64,000 nt of DNA from Cocos nucifera (Eukaryota; Streptophyta; Magnoliopsida; Arecales; Arecaceae), in assembly GCA_006176705.1 (NCBI GenBank), contig QRFJ01002105.1, positions 361,597 to 425,596 on the forward strand, written 5' to 3'. Positions 45,601 through 57,734 of this stretch are shown here, one piece after another (the stretch's first letter is position 1; every line of letters starts with the position of its first letter). The notes beneath the pieces were generated by a model, which saw only the letters and a list, made by a program, of their open reading frames with translations, did no database searches and had not been told where the DNA came from. The translations under genes and the position numbers were made by a program.

Positions 45601-47223
45601 GCATAGGTCAGAGGTTCATCATTCTCAATGACTTGGGCTTCATTGTTCTCAATAATGAACCCATACCTAACAGGTGTATTTCACTTACTCTTTTAGACCT
45701 ACGGATAAGAGTTATGTGTTCTAGTTCTTTTATGTGATTATATGGTCGAGAAATTTCTATTTGATTTTCTTGAACTTCATTAAGTTCAATATTTCTGCCA
45801 CTGCCCTTTTCTAGGATAAATTCTTTTTCCATGAAAATGGCATGCCTACTTACAAATACCTTTTGTTCAGTAGGATGGTAGAATAAATATCCTATACTAT
45901 TTCTAGGATATCCTATAAATAGACATCTGTCTGATCTAGCATCAAGTTTATGTCCAAAATTTCTTTTGACATAAGCTGGACAACCCCATATCTTAAGATA
46001 CTTAAGATTAGATTTCTTACTTCTCCATATGTCATATGGAGTACTAGATACAGATTTAGAAGGTACTCTATTCAAGATGTAAATTGCAGTCTCCAGAGCA
46101 TGACCCCAGAAGAAAATAGGTAAATTCAAGTGAAGCACATCATGGACCGTACCATATCTAATAAGGTATGATTTTTTCTTTCAGCTACACCATTTAATTA
46201 TGGTGTATAAGGAGGTGTCCATTCAGAGAGAATCCCTTTAAATTTAAGATAGTCTAGAAACTCACTAGATAAGTATTCTCCTCCTCGATCAGATCGAAGG
46301 ATTTTTATACATTGTCCAGTTTGTTTTTCGACCATACTTTGATACTCTTTAAATTTATCAAAGGCTTCTGATTTGTGTTTCATAAGATACACATATCCAA
46401 ACCTAGATAAATCATCAGTGAATGTAATAAAATAAGAGTATCCTCCTCTAGCTTGAGTTGTCATAGGACCACATACATCCGTATGTACAAGTCCTAATAA
46501 CTCATTTGTCCTTTCTTTATGTCCACTAAATGGAATCTTGGTCATTTTACCCATGAGGCATGATTCATAAGTTCCCAATGATTCATAATCAAAAGGATCA
46601 AAGAACTTTTCTTTGTATAACTTGTTAATCCTAGCCTCACTAATATGACCTAATCGACAATGCCAAAGTAAAGTATTATTTATGTCATCTCTCTTACGTT
46701 TTCCATTTTCATCAATATGAAATATATTATTATCCAAACATAGAGTCAACAAACCATTGCTAAATATGCCAAAATAAATATTTTCATTAGAATATTTGAT
46801 CGAGCAACCTTCGCTCGTTACATTAAGACTATAATCTTGTTTTAATAACAAGGGTATAGATATAATATTTCTAATGATCTTAGGCATATAATAATAATTT
46901 GTAAGCTCTAAGATCTTCCCATAAGGTAACTTCAATATATTTGTCCCTACAGCTTCTGCCTGGATAGATTCTCCTCCAACGCCATAAAGCTTGAAGTCGC
47001 CTTTCTTCAAACTCTTAATTTTCTGTAGCCCCTGCAAAGATTTGCAGATATGAAAACCACAGTCGGTATCTAATACCCAAGAATTTGAAATGGAAGAATT
47101 TAATGATAATATAGTATGTATCTCATACATACCTTTTGGTGCATTATTTGCACCAGACTTCATGGTTGCAAGGTAAGCCTTGCAATTCCTCTTCCAATGA
47201 CCTGCTTTGCTGTAGTGAAAATA
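45601..47223 (-). pseudogene. Copia-N zinc knuckle, protease and integrase
   Basis: The zinc knuckle at 47182-47223 has lost its first two cysteines to tyrosine (Y-F-H-Y...G-H-W-K-R-N-C). The frame 47163-46198 (321 codons) contains the protease active-site region at 47062-47070, where Asp-Thr is followed by Asp instead of Gly. It then has the integrase zinc-binding domain (L-G-H...Y-E-S-C, one cysteine lost) and the catalytic core with H-T-D-V-C-G-P, F-T-D-D-L-S-R and R-G-G-E-Y-L, so the acidic triad is kept. A CAA codon turned TAA ends it near 46195. The integrase C-terminal part (I-W-G-C-P-A-Y-V-K-R) is open at 46138-45608. Confidence 0.9.
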
Positions 47224-47956
47224 GGTCGTTTATCCGGAGACCTTCTTTCCCTTTTTCTTCTTATTTATACCACTTTTAGGATTCAACCTTCTCTTTGAAC
47301 CCTTTTTGCCTGCCTTCTTCTTGGAGATCCCTTCCATAAGAAGAAGAGGAGCCTTATCTTTCTTGATATGGCTTTCTGCTGTCTTGAGCATATTTAATAG
47401 CTCAGGCAATGAAGAATTCAGTTTGTTTATGTGATAGTTCATGACAAACTGAGAAAATGATTCTGGAGTGATTGCAGGATCAAATCCTGACTTAACTCTC
47501 CATCCATTACAAAACCTAATTGACTTAATCGAGTGATTAGGTCAATTACCATCAAAACATGATTTTGTATGGATGTTCCTTCTATCATTCTTGCATGAAA
47601 TAATTGCTTAGATATCTCATATCTAGCAGTCCTACTATGCTCTCCATAAAGCTCTTTTAGATTGAGCAATATGGATTGAGTGTCCATGCTATCATGCTGC
47701 CTCTGTAATTCATTATTCATAGAGGCAAGTATGATGCATTTGACAGTAAGAAAATCATTTTGCCACATCTTGTATGTGGACTTATCTTCATCTGTGGCAT
47801 CATTTTCTAATGGCTTAGGATCAGGGGTGTCAAGAATATAGGAGAGTTTTTCTTGACTGAGTACTATTTTTAAGATTTCTCAACCAGTCAACATAATTTT
47901 GACCAGTCAATTTATTTGAATCCAAAATTGAACATAATGAAAGTGAAGAAGCCATT
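47224..47956 (-). pseudogene. Copia-N gag
   Basis: The likely start is the ATG at 47954-47956. The N-terminal part has the plant copia gag signature around L-T-G-Q-N-Y-V-D-W-L-R-N. An extra A soon after, near 47880, shifts the frame; gag continues in the frames 47768-47439 and 47442-47230, which overlap by four bases at another frameshift. The second frame ends in a basic Lys-rich stretch before a stop and the damaged zinc knuckle. Confidence 0.85.
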
Positions 47957-48995
47957 TAATCTACATAATAAAGAACAATACATAAGCAAACAATTCATGA
48001 TGACAAACATAATTAAATTAGGACTTTAATTTAATTATATCTTCCCACTAAAAATCATAACCCTCTTATTGATTTTCTTAGTGAGAATAAGATCCTAATT
48101 CCTTATAAAAAGTCTTGTGGTTGCACAACAAACTTGTTATAAGTTCAAAGATAGGAAACTCTTTCCAATTGCATTTTATGCAACTCTCAAAAAACTTTTG
48201 CCTCTAAAACATTAATAGCCTTGTGTTAATACAACAAACTTTAATATTTTAGTTTAAGTAGAACCCTTCATTTCTATACAGTCAAAAATGAAATATAACT
48301 ACTTTTGTGGTTACACAACAAAGTAGTATATTCAAAATGCTGTAAGCATCTCAATGCACTAGATTAATATTACATCTTTCCCCATGATAGATCTTGTGGT
48401 TACACAATAGAACTAATATGGTTCTGGACATAATAAGAAAATAGTATGAAGGAAGGCCTTAATGTAGTGAATATAATATTAAGCATTTCAATCTGGAATT
48501 AAATTAATCAAATTGATCAGGTAAATGGGAGAGAAATGGGAGTCCCCCCATTGCTTTTCTTAGACACCAATAAATTGGTCAGGTCAGACAACGGAATCAA
48601 TTAAAAAATTATGTTCTCTTTACCAATCAAGAACCATTTTTCTTAGACACCGATTGACCAATTAGACATTCTGACTGATTTAGCTAAAGATTAATTACAT
48701 TACTACTTAATATAATTTTTTTTTTTATAGAGGGGTTTAAAAGGTCTCAATACACATATAGATTTAAAACAAACTAAATGCATAATAGCATTAATATATA
48801 TATATATATGTTAATTAACATGTATAATTATTCTAGGATAACCATCATTATATAGTGAAAACATTCCACTAATCTCATTACGATAAGTAAAAGAATATGA
48901 TCTCATTATATAAAAACATGCTAAAAATATTATATCATATTTTTCATTTATGCCATTATACTGTAAGCAAAGCATTATATGATTTAACCTAATAA
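47957..48995 (-). other. Copia-N leader with repeated hairpins
   Basis: About 1 kb of untranslated DNA between the primer site and gag. It holds four dispersed copies of TTGTGGTTACACAACAAA-like sequence (48115, 48221, 48304, 48394), each able to form a TTGTG/CACAA stem, and two copies of TTTCTTAGACACCRAT (about 48557 and 48639). An (AT)n run lies near 48797-48812. No reading frame is convincing. Confidence 0.7.
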
Positions 48996-49012
48996 GGTTT
49001 GCTCTGACACCA
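48996..49012 (-). promoter_or_regulatory. Primer binding site of copia-N
   Basis: The minus strand reads TGGTGTCAGAGCAAACC, one base from the 5' LTR, an initiator-Met site with one transition. Confidence 0.85.
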
Positions 49013-49013
49013 C

Positions 49014-51497
49014 TGATGGATTTGATGTACAGGGTGGAAGCATGAATTTCAAAGCAAAAATATGAAATTAAATAAACCAAACCCAAATCCTAGGACCACC
49101 TTATTAGCAATTAAATCACATAACATGCATTTGTAATATAAAAGAAAGTATTAGAACATACTTCTTATCGCTAAACCCTAAATTGACCCTGATCATCGGT
49201 AGTAGTTTGTCAGGATTTCCACCAGGTGCCCACTTGTTCACCCTCCAATGTTGATCCACACAGAGACTTGACCAAGACACCAGTATCTCTGATTTACATA
49301 ATTAAAATTCATATAATAAGAACTTTAATTAAATGGGCAAGACCTTCTTAAGCCTTTATGTCACCTTCCTTGCCTTTCCTTATCTTTCTTTTTCTTTTAT
49401 CTTCTTAACTTTTCTTCCTAATCTCTTAGTCTTAAGATGACTTCTTGTTCTTCTAATGATAAGGTCTAGACAAGAGAAAGGAAGAAAAAAAATTGGACAA
49501 AAAATAATTCTTGTAAGAAAGAAAAGATAATGTTCACTCACCCGGACTCTTGGTGTGCACCCCTATTTATAATGTACGTAGGGGTGCCAATAAAAAATCT
49601 CATGCCCTTTCCTCATCAAATTCTCATGCCCCATCAGCCAATCTCATGCCTCATTAGTAAAAATGAGATATAGACTTAGTCCAATAGGTGCCTTAAAGTA
49701 GAAGGACTCTTGGATTAATTCTACGTAAGTTTTTACGAAGAGTCGCAATGCTTCATCTTTGGCGCCATCCTTTTCATCCATTAGATCATGAAACAAAACC
49801 ATCCAATGGCTCTAAAAAGGGATGACCATTCAGCAAGAAGGTGTGGAGATAAACATTGAATAGTCAAAGTCCCAAGAGACTTTGACTTAGTCCAAGAGAC
49901 GTCAAGGAGGAGTAGGCGGCATGGAGTCTTGGGCGGCAAGGGGGCTTGGGCGACAAAACATCCTGGGCGAAAAATTTAAAAGGAAAAAGAAGTATTTCAT
50001 TTGTAGAAGAACTCTTCTGCACCCCATATCAGATATCCATGCTAACTAAAAAATATTTACATGACAAAACATATGGGAAAAGTCAAAGAAGGTGGGTGCC
50101 ATCTTATTCCATGCGCCAAAGAGTCCTTTGCGCATGAATGACTTCCCACGTGCAAGAGAGAGACTCTCTGGCATATGGGATATAGGTATGTGGCACCCAA
50201 TCTGAAGCCTAATCAATCTAGGTTAATCCAACTCAAGATCAAATCTTATTTGCCTAAAATCGGATCTAAATTACCCCAAATCAGAAGTCGATTCGAATCT
50301 AATTCAAATCCAGATTCTAGGGTTTGCTATATGTGCTAGCATATTCATCTTGCAAACATTGTCTAATCTAATTAGACCCTTAATCAATTCTCTTTGTGTG
50401 TGACTCATTGGATTTCACATCTAACTAGCAGTGAGTCAAGGTGTGATTTGACCTAATCTGATTAGAACTCAACCAAACTGATTTAGGTCAAAACTAGCCA
50501 ACCCAATTTGACTTAATTTAGAACACTTTCTAATTTAATGATCAAATTAAAATTTTAATTTGATCAAACCCACAAGACATGATTGACGTCTAGCAACGTA
50601 TCATGACTGCCTAGAAGATGTGAAATTTTGATATAAATACCAAAAATATCCTTCAGTGAAAATTACCATGCAACTAGATCCTTCGATCTTCCTGCATCCT
50701 GAATATGACTCTGGGTATGGAAATATATCAATCACAATATCATATTCATTTCTCTTTCAATCTTATGATAATGATTTATTTAATAAAAAATTAAAAATCA
50801 TTTCTAATTTTCATCATGCTTTGATCAAAGTCTTCCTGAATCATTATTTGTTTGAAGCAGGTAGGATGCTATTTCCTCTTACCAGGAGAGATCGATTCCT
50901 TGTTAACCTACTCACAATCTTTATATATATAATCTACCATATCCAGATCATCCCGTACATAACTAAGTCATGAATGAGTATGAACCAAAATATGAATTTA
51001 TATATATAAGATTCTATGATAGTTTCAGGTCAAAGGATTATATGCACAAATTCCACTATGAGAACCATCTATTGACATGTAGATAAGACTCCATTAGATA
51101 TTCTCAATTTGGATCAATTCAGTGAACTCATTCTCTAATGAGCACCCACATTCTTGTATTAGTGTCATACATAAGTTATTGTGAGATCAATCATCCTCTT
51201 AATCGAGCATACAAAGAATGTGCTAGTCTTACCGAAAAACATTGATCCCTAACTCAATGTCCCTTTGACTAGGAATATTTAAATTAGGATTTTAAGATTT
51301 TAGGTCTCACTAGTATGATCTCATCATAATCCTAAAACTATAGCCCTAATTTATAGAGTTAATCATAATCTTAAATAAATAATAAGACACTGCATATGAT
51401 GAAATAAATACCTTTATTTATTAAAAATATCATTACATGAGTCTGGAAGACAAAGAACATCCCAAAAATAAATTGGCTTGAGGGCATATTCCTTTCA
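49014..51497 (-). repeat. Copia-N 5' LTR
   Basis: 2,484 bp, TG...CA ends, matching the 3' LTR throughout. Followed on the right by the target duplication AGATC and the rest of the copia-A LTR. Confidence 0.95.
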
Positions 51498-51502
51498 AGA
51501 TC

Positions 51503-51833
51503 TATATCTAATTTTTGGAGGATTGATTGAGAAGGAGAAGATCTTTGGATCCTACCTGAGTGGATACTGGTAGAGGCCAGGTGCTTTTATGGCTACATCC
51601 AGAACCTCAGATAAGCATCGGGATCATCATAGGGTAATTGGATTATCTAAAATAAAGGTATAATTAAATTAGATTTAATTTTTATTTTTATTTTATTTTT
51701 ATTATCAGATCAATAAGATTAGATCTGAGGAGTCTCAGATTTGATTAGGATCTTAGATAAAAATTTTTGAAATATCTCTCTTGATCCAATAGATCTGAAC
51801 GAATCTGACCCAAAAAATAGATTTTTTCCTTCA
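51503..51833 (+). repeat. Copia-A 5' LTR, second part
   Basis: The last 331 bp of the interrupted LTR, ending TTTTTTCCTTCA and matching 59685-60015. Confidence 0.95.
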
Positions 51834-51835
51834 AC

Positions 51836-51853
51836 TGGTATCAAAGCCAGATT
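51836..51853 (+). promoter_or_regulatory. Primer binding site of copia-A
   Basis: TGGTATCAAAGCCAGATT starts two bases after the LTR end; an initiator-Met site. Confidence 0.9.
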
Positions 51854-53713
51854 CCATAATTCATTAGATCTAATTTTAATTTATTTTTAATCTAATAATT
51901 AGATGATTTTAGATGTCACATTAGATGTAATTAGATCTAAAATTAGAAAACTAAAAATTAAATAATCTAGATCTAAGATGTATGAGATGCATGACTAGAC
52001 TAGGAATAGAATTATTCTATGTGTAGTCTAGTATAATCATAATTTTAATTTAATTAATTATAATTTTTATATCTATTTATTTATAATTTTTTAATATTAT
52101 AAATATTATAATTAGATCTAAAAAATAGAAAATAAATTTATTTAATTTGTTCATATGAGATATGATAGATGCATGTTTAGACTAGTTGTAGAATAGTTCT
52201 ACAAAATTATCTAGAATAAATTTTAATTTGATATGATTAAATTTAAATCTTAGTTTGTAGATATTTATGAGATAATTTAGATCTAAAAACATACATGATA
52301 TGATACATGAGTTGTATGTAAAACATGTTTTTAGTTAGATCAATTTTTATATATGTGATATATGATATAGATCTAACTAGTTTTGTACATTTATCATGTT
52401 TCTAATTAAGGCATGCTCCTTGGACGTCCGATCATAAGAATGAAGTAGGATTTAAAGGCCCTCTCCTCCCATTCAATATGGTGTTCTTATGATGTGTAAG
52501 GATGTTATGTGTTCGTCCTTACTTAGAAATAAAAAACTTATTTTTTGCAAAATCCTAGATCCTGAAATCCTAGAATTTTATATACATATTTTATTTATGA
52601 ACCCTAAACTTAATTAAGAATTAAGATTATAAAATATATTAGGTCTAAAATTGAGAATTTTTAGATCTAAGATATATTCATAAAATTAGGTTTGGACTTG
52701 GGTAGTTCAATTACATCTAATGGTTGATCAAATCGAATCAAGAGTTGGTTAGGTGGGATCAAGAGTGCTTAAATTGACCAGCCTAATAGGATTAAGTCTG
52801 GGTCAAGGTGAAGTCACATGAGTGATCGATTGAGTTAAGACCTAATTAGGCTCAGTGGTTGGAGTCTAGATTGTAGGCTAACCTAATTGATTCTGGCTCA
52901 ACAATTTGGTTTCTAAGATAAATTCGGTAGATATGACCGACTGGTTTTTAATTGGGAGCTACACGACTTGAATTCGATCTTATCGAGTTAATGGCATATC
53001 CCTTCCACCGGTCTCACTTACCTGGCCATATTTGTCATTCCAGTCCTTATCTAAGGTGGCTAACAATCCGAGTTGACCCATTCCACTAGGTTAGTGATAA
53101 TGGTTATAGCTATGTTAAGTCAAGTTTCAAGAGACCTAAATCAAATCTCTTTAAGAAAAGATTAAGTCTAAGATCTTCTACTATTGTAGATGTGTGGGCC
53201 CTTCTCGAGGTTGATTGTTGCTGATCATAGTGGTTCAGTTGTACTGAAAAGATGCAACCATGTCTATTAGGCATTGGATGCTACGAGCTGGAGGATGGAT
53301 TGGGCTCAATATTTTGGATACGGTGAGAAACCCAATTAGGAATTCAATCTGTGCAAATGGTGGGTCTGACTTAACTAAGGAGTAGATCAATATTCTGGGC
53401 GTGGTGAAATTCATGAATTAGAGATCAAGTCTGGGTGCACCATGATTAGAGAATCATTAGACAAGAGTTGTTCACTCATTGGCTAACCCATCACCAATAA
53501 CTGTTAGGTGAGGTGATGAGTCAATTGGTGGGATTACACCATCCATTAGAAATCAATAATCATGGAGATTTTTGCATCTCTACAGAGGGAGTATAGGGAT
53601 CCAAGAAAATGGTGGGAGCTAATTTATTTAAAAATCAAACTCCTAAATAAATTGGTCAAGTCTTAATTACAAAATCTAACTAAAAACTTTGACTCTCTAT
53701 AGGAAAAAGGAAA
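51854..53713 (+). other. Copia-A leader, about 1.9 kb
   Basis: A long, AT-rich untranslated region without good frames. Its first 650 bp match 63361-64000, the leader of the next copia-A. Parts of it (about 52405-53700) also match, in reverse, the copia-B leader at 1628-2861. Confidence 0.8.
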
Positions 53714-54600
53714 ATGTCTGCGTCCAACCCACTAGCCCGTATCCTGAAAACCTATAGACTGATCGAACTCAATTACAAGGATTGGCTTCGAAACTTCAAA
53801 ATTATTTTGGATTTTGAGAAGTTGACTCATGTATTAGACTAGAATCTCCCCACCTTACCAGCTCATCCATCTACTGAACAGAGAGCATCTCTTGACAAGT
53901 GGATGGATGAAGATAATAAGGCTAGATACTACATATTGGGCTCGATGTCTGATAAGCTTCAGTGCCAACATAAAGATATCAAGATTGTCTGCCAAATATT
54001 GGCTCACCTGTAAGAGTTGTTTGGTGAACAGAGTTACGCAGCCAAATATCAGATCACTAAATGACTATTTAAGGCTAAAATACATGATGGACGGTCAGTC
54101 CAAGATCATTGTCTGATGATGATCAAGGACTTGAAAGAGCTTGAGAAGCTCAGAGTGAAGTTAGACCAAGATCTGTAGAATGATATAATTCTATAATTCT
54201 TGACTAACGCATATGGGCAGTTCATCATGAACTACCATATGTATAAATTTTAGAATACTCTGGTCGAGCTTATGAATATGATGGTTACTACTGAGCTTTC
54301 TATGAAAAATTTTTAAGGCTCAGTACTTGCTGTGGAATGGACTTCTTCTAAGAAAAGTCTTTTGGAAAGAAGAAGAAGTATATGAAAAAGCAAATTATGG
54401 AAGGTGGAAAGAAAAAGAAGGTAGAGTTGAAGATGAAGGCTGCTGACAAAGGAAAGTGTTTCCATTATAATACCGACGGCCACTAGAAGCAGAATTGTCC
54501 TACATACCTAGCCACCCTGAAGAATAAGAAGGAGACATGTCCTTCTGGAGGTATGCTCGTTATTGAATCTAACCTCATGATTTCTTCTACATCTAGTTGA
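53714..54600 (+). pseudogene. Copia-A gag
   Basis: Starts at ATG 53714 (M-S-A-S-N-P-L-A-R) and continues with L-I-E-L-N-Y-K-D-W-L-R-N-F-K, the plant copia gag entry. The same frame is followed almost throughout, but about ten codons have become stops, mostly TAG or TAA where Gln or Trp would be expected. The zinc knuckle at 54457-54498 keeps the first cysteine (C-F-H-Y), has lost the second to tyrosine and has a stop after Gly-His. Few frameshifts are seen, so point decay dominates. Confidence 0.85.
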
Positions 54601-56040
54601 GTGCTTGACTCTGGTTCTAGTGCTCATTTGTTCACTTCCATGCAGGATCTTGAGGATAGCAGGAGGCTGAGGGATGGTGTGATGATCTTATGCATCAAAA
54701 ATGGAGCAAAGATTGCTGCTGTGGCCGTGGGAACCTTTCCTCTTCGACTACCATTTGACTTAGATTTAGTACTTAAGGATTATTATCATGTGCCTACTAC
54801 AAGCAAAAATTTGATTTCTATTTTATGTTTAGCATAAGAAGGCTATGTAATTAGTTTTCTTAAGGACCATTGTAATATTCTTTATGAAAGAAATAAAATT
54901 GCAAGTGATTTTCTTATTAACGATCTCTACTAGTTAAATATTGATGAATCTATCTTTAATATTGAGCAAAATGTGAATGCCATAAGATCAAAATGACCCA
55001 GGGATAGTCCAAATGATAGGTATCTATGGCACCTAAGGCTAGGTCATATAGCAAAAGATAGAGTTAACAAATTGGAGAAAATCGAGCTATTGAGTCCATT
55101 GACTTCTGAGTCATATCTAATTTGTGAATCATGTCTTCATGGCAAAATGACTAAGCTTTCTTTTATAAGACATAGGGAAAGGGCCACGGATCTACTTGTC
55201 CTAGTACATACTGATGTGTGTAGCCCATTTGATGTGCCGACTAGAGGCAACTTTATCTACTTCATAACCTTTATCGATAATTTATCTCAGTATGGGTATG
55301 TGTATCTTATGAGATAAAAGTTTGAAGCCTTTGAAAAGTTTAAGAAATTTAGACATGAAGTAGAAAAGCAAACTAAAAAATCCATTAAGGTTCTTCGATC
55401 AGATCGAGGTGGTGAATACCTTAGTTAGAAATTCTTGGACTATCTCCAGCAATATGGTATAGTCTTTCAATGGACTCCACCTGGAACACCTCAACTCAAC
55501 GAGGTTTCAGAATGGAGGAATCAGACCCTATTAGATATGGTTCGATCCATGATGAGCTTCACAAATCTTCCTAATTTTCTTTGGGGATATAGTCTGTTAA
55601 CTACTATATATTTACTGAATAGGATTTTCTTTAAAACCATTCCTACCACACCGTATGAGATATGGCATGGCAAAAAATCAAGTCTAAGTCATCTCAAAAT
55701 TTGGGGTTGTCTGGCTCATGTCAAAAGACAACAAGCGGACAAGTTAGATTATATATCTTTTAGAGCTCGATTCATAGGATATCCTAAAGAGTCATTAGGA
55801 TATTATTTCTACATTTCAGAAGATCACAATGTGATTGTGAGTCGACATGCTATCTTTCTTGAAAAATAGTTTATTCAAGATGGTGGCATTGAAAAGTAGA
55901 TCAAACTCGAGGAGAAAGTCTTTCAAGAGCAACGAGCTAAGGATCCTATGGAATCAAATCAGGTTGAGCCAATATAATCACTACCTCCTCCACCTCATAG
56001 ATCGAAAAGGATTTTTCATCCCCTTGAGAGGTACTTAGGT
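54601..56040 (+). pseudogene. Copia-A protease and integrase
   Basis: Protease with the active-site triad Asp-Ser-Gly at 54607-54615, directly after a TGA where Trp is usual. The integrase zinc-binding domain (about 55025-55150) has L-G-H-I and C-E-S-C-L-H-G-K-M-T-K intact. The core follows (55151-55430) with V-H-T-D-V-C, F-I-D-N-L-S and S-D-R-G-G-E-Y-L, keeping the acidic triad but with stops at 55315 and near 55424. The C-terminal part (55435-55869) has T-P-P-G-T-P-Q-L-N-E and I-W-G-C-L-A-H-V-K-R and ends in a stop. The order is normal for Ty1/copia. Confidence 0.9.
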
Positions 56041-57706
56041 ACTATTTCAGAGAAAGTAGAAAAAATGTTCTTCATAGGTAATGGGGTTCATGGTGATGAT
56101 CTCAAAACCTATGATGGGGCGATATCAGATATCGACTTCGAGAAATGGCTAAAGGTAATGAAGTCAGAAATTGACTTAATGCATTCAAACCAAGTCTGGT
56201 CCTTGGTAGATCCATCTGAAGGTATAGTACCTATTAGGTGTAAATGGATCTATAAGAGAAAGATTGGTGTAGATGGGAATGTAGAGACATTCAAAGCTAG
56301 ATTAGTGGTAAAAAATATAGTCAGTATGAAGGCATTGACTATCAGGATACCTTTTCGTCAGTAGCCATGCTAAAATTCATCCACACATTGCTTGCTATTG
56401 CAGCCTATTTTGATTATGAAATATGGTAAATGAATATAAAAATAATGTTCTTAAATGGATACCTTGAGAAAGATATCTATCTGGAATAGCCGCTAGGTTT
56501 CACATCCAGTGATGCTGATCACAAAGTATGCAAGCTGCAAAGGTCCATATATGCACTTAAGCAAGCATCTCGGAGCTGGAATACTCGTTTTAATGATGTG
56601 ATCAAATTATTTGGTTTCATCAAGAATGAGGAGGAACCATGTATTTTCAAAAGGGTTAGTGGGAGCACTATTATCTTCCTCATACTGTACGTAGATGATA
56701 TCCTCCTTATTGAAAATGATATTTCTATGTTGACCATAGTTAAAATATGGTTATCTAAAGAATTCTACATGAAAGACCTAGGAGAAGCATCCTTCATTCT
56801 AGGAATTAAGGTCTATAGAGATAGACCAAATAGGATGCTAGGTCTTTCACAGAAGATGTACATAGAGGAAGTGCTAAAGAGGTTTAGCATGGAAACTCTA
56901 AGAGGGGATTGGTACCCTTCAGACATGGCATTCATCTCTCCAAGAAAATGTATCCTAACACACCTGAAGAGATTGAACGCATGAGCAAGATCCCTTATGC
57001 TTCAGCAGTAGGAAGCCTCATGTATGCCATGTTATGTACATGACCTAATATAGCCCATGCTGTGAGGGTCACAAGCAGATATCAGTCAAATCTAGGTGAA
57101 GAGTACTGGACTTCTGTGAGTGTCACGAGCAGATATCAGTTGTATCCAGGTGAAGAACATTGGACTTCGGTGAAATGTATCCTTAAGTACTTGAGAAGAA
57201 CTAAGGATATATTGTTGGTTTTTGGTAATGAAAAACTCCAAGTCCATGGGTATACAGACTTAGATTTTATGTCCAATATAGATGATCGAAAGTCGACATT
57301 TGGGAGTATATTTGTATGTAATGATGGTGTTGTCAGTTGGAAGAGTTTTAAGCAGATAGTGATAGCAGATTCCACCATGGAAGCAGAGTACATCGCTGCA
57401 TCAGATGCTACGAAGGAGGCATTTTGGTATAAGAAGTTTACCATAGAGATCGAATTGATACCATCGGATGCCATTTCTTTGTACTATGACAATAATGGCA
57501 CCATAGCCCTTGCTAAGAAGCTGAGGTCTCATCAAAAATCCAAGTACATCGAGCAGCGATACCACCTCATCTGCGATTACCTCGAGAAAGGTTACATCAA
57601 GGTCAAGAGAGTCGACTCCGCAGATAATACGACAGATCCACTTACAAAGTCGTTGGGCCAGCAGAAGATTGAAGCCCATCTTGAGAAGATGGAACTTAGA
57701 CTGTAG
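56041..57706 (+). pseudogene. Copia-A reverse transcriptase and RNase H, with an in-frame duplication
   Basis: The reverse transcriptase N-terminal half is in 56065-56364, the palm with Y-V-D-D at 56688-56699 in 56598-56984, and RNase H in 57062-57706 with A-D-S-T-M-E-A-E-Y-I-A and A-D-N-T-T-D-P-L-T-K. A frameshift lies at about 56320 and another near 56920, with several stops between. At 57062-57169 a 54-bp unit is repeated in tandem, doubling an 18-residue block (V-T-S-R-Y-Q...G-E-E-W-T-S type) in the connection before RNase H. The copia-N equivalent has this block once. The frame ends in TAG at 57704, shortly before the polypurine tract. Confidence 0.9.
57062..57169 (+). repeat. 54-bp in-frame tandem duplication in the copia-A polymerase
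   Basis: Units 57062-57115 and 57116-57169 align without gaps with about 13 differences and keep the reading frame. The divergence of the units suggests the duplication is not recent. Confidence 0.85.
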
Positions 57707-57723
57707 CCAATTGGCTTTAGGTT

Positions 57724-57734
57724 AAGTGGGAGTT
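57724..57734 (+). promoter_or_regulatory. Polypurine tract of copia-A
   Basis: AAGTGGGAGTT directly before the 3' LTR at 57735. Confidence 0.85.

Larger units (their letters stand above)
41519..51497 (-). mobile_element. Copia-N element, complete structure, inserted in the copia-A 5' LTR
   Basis: A 9,979-bp Ty1/copia element on the minus strand with LTRs at 49014-51497 (5') and 41519-44020 (3'), a primer site and a polypurine tract at the right places, and a perfect 5-bp target duplication AGATC (41514-41518 and 51498-51502). Taking it out joins the copia-A LTR cleanly when compared with 59671-59710. Its LTRs differ by about 7% in the first 330 bp but only about 3% in a 420-bp stretch further in. 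It is the youngest complete insertion in the window. Its gag-pol is nevertheless broken. Confidence 0.95.

Noticed and set aside
48797..48812. (AT)n run as an origin or matrix attachment site
   Set aside because: A short dinucleotide run in AT-rich DNA; nothing else supports a function.
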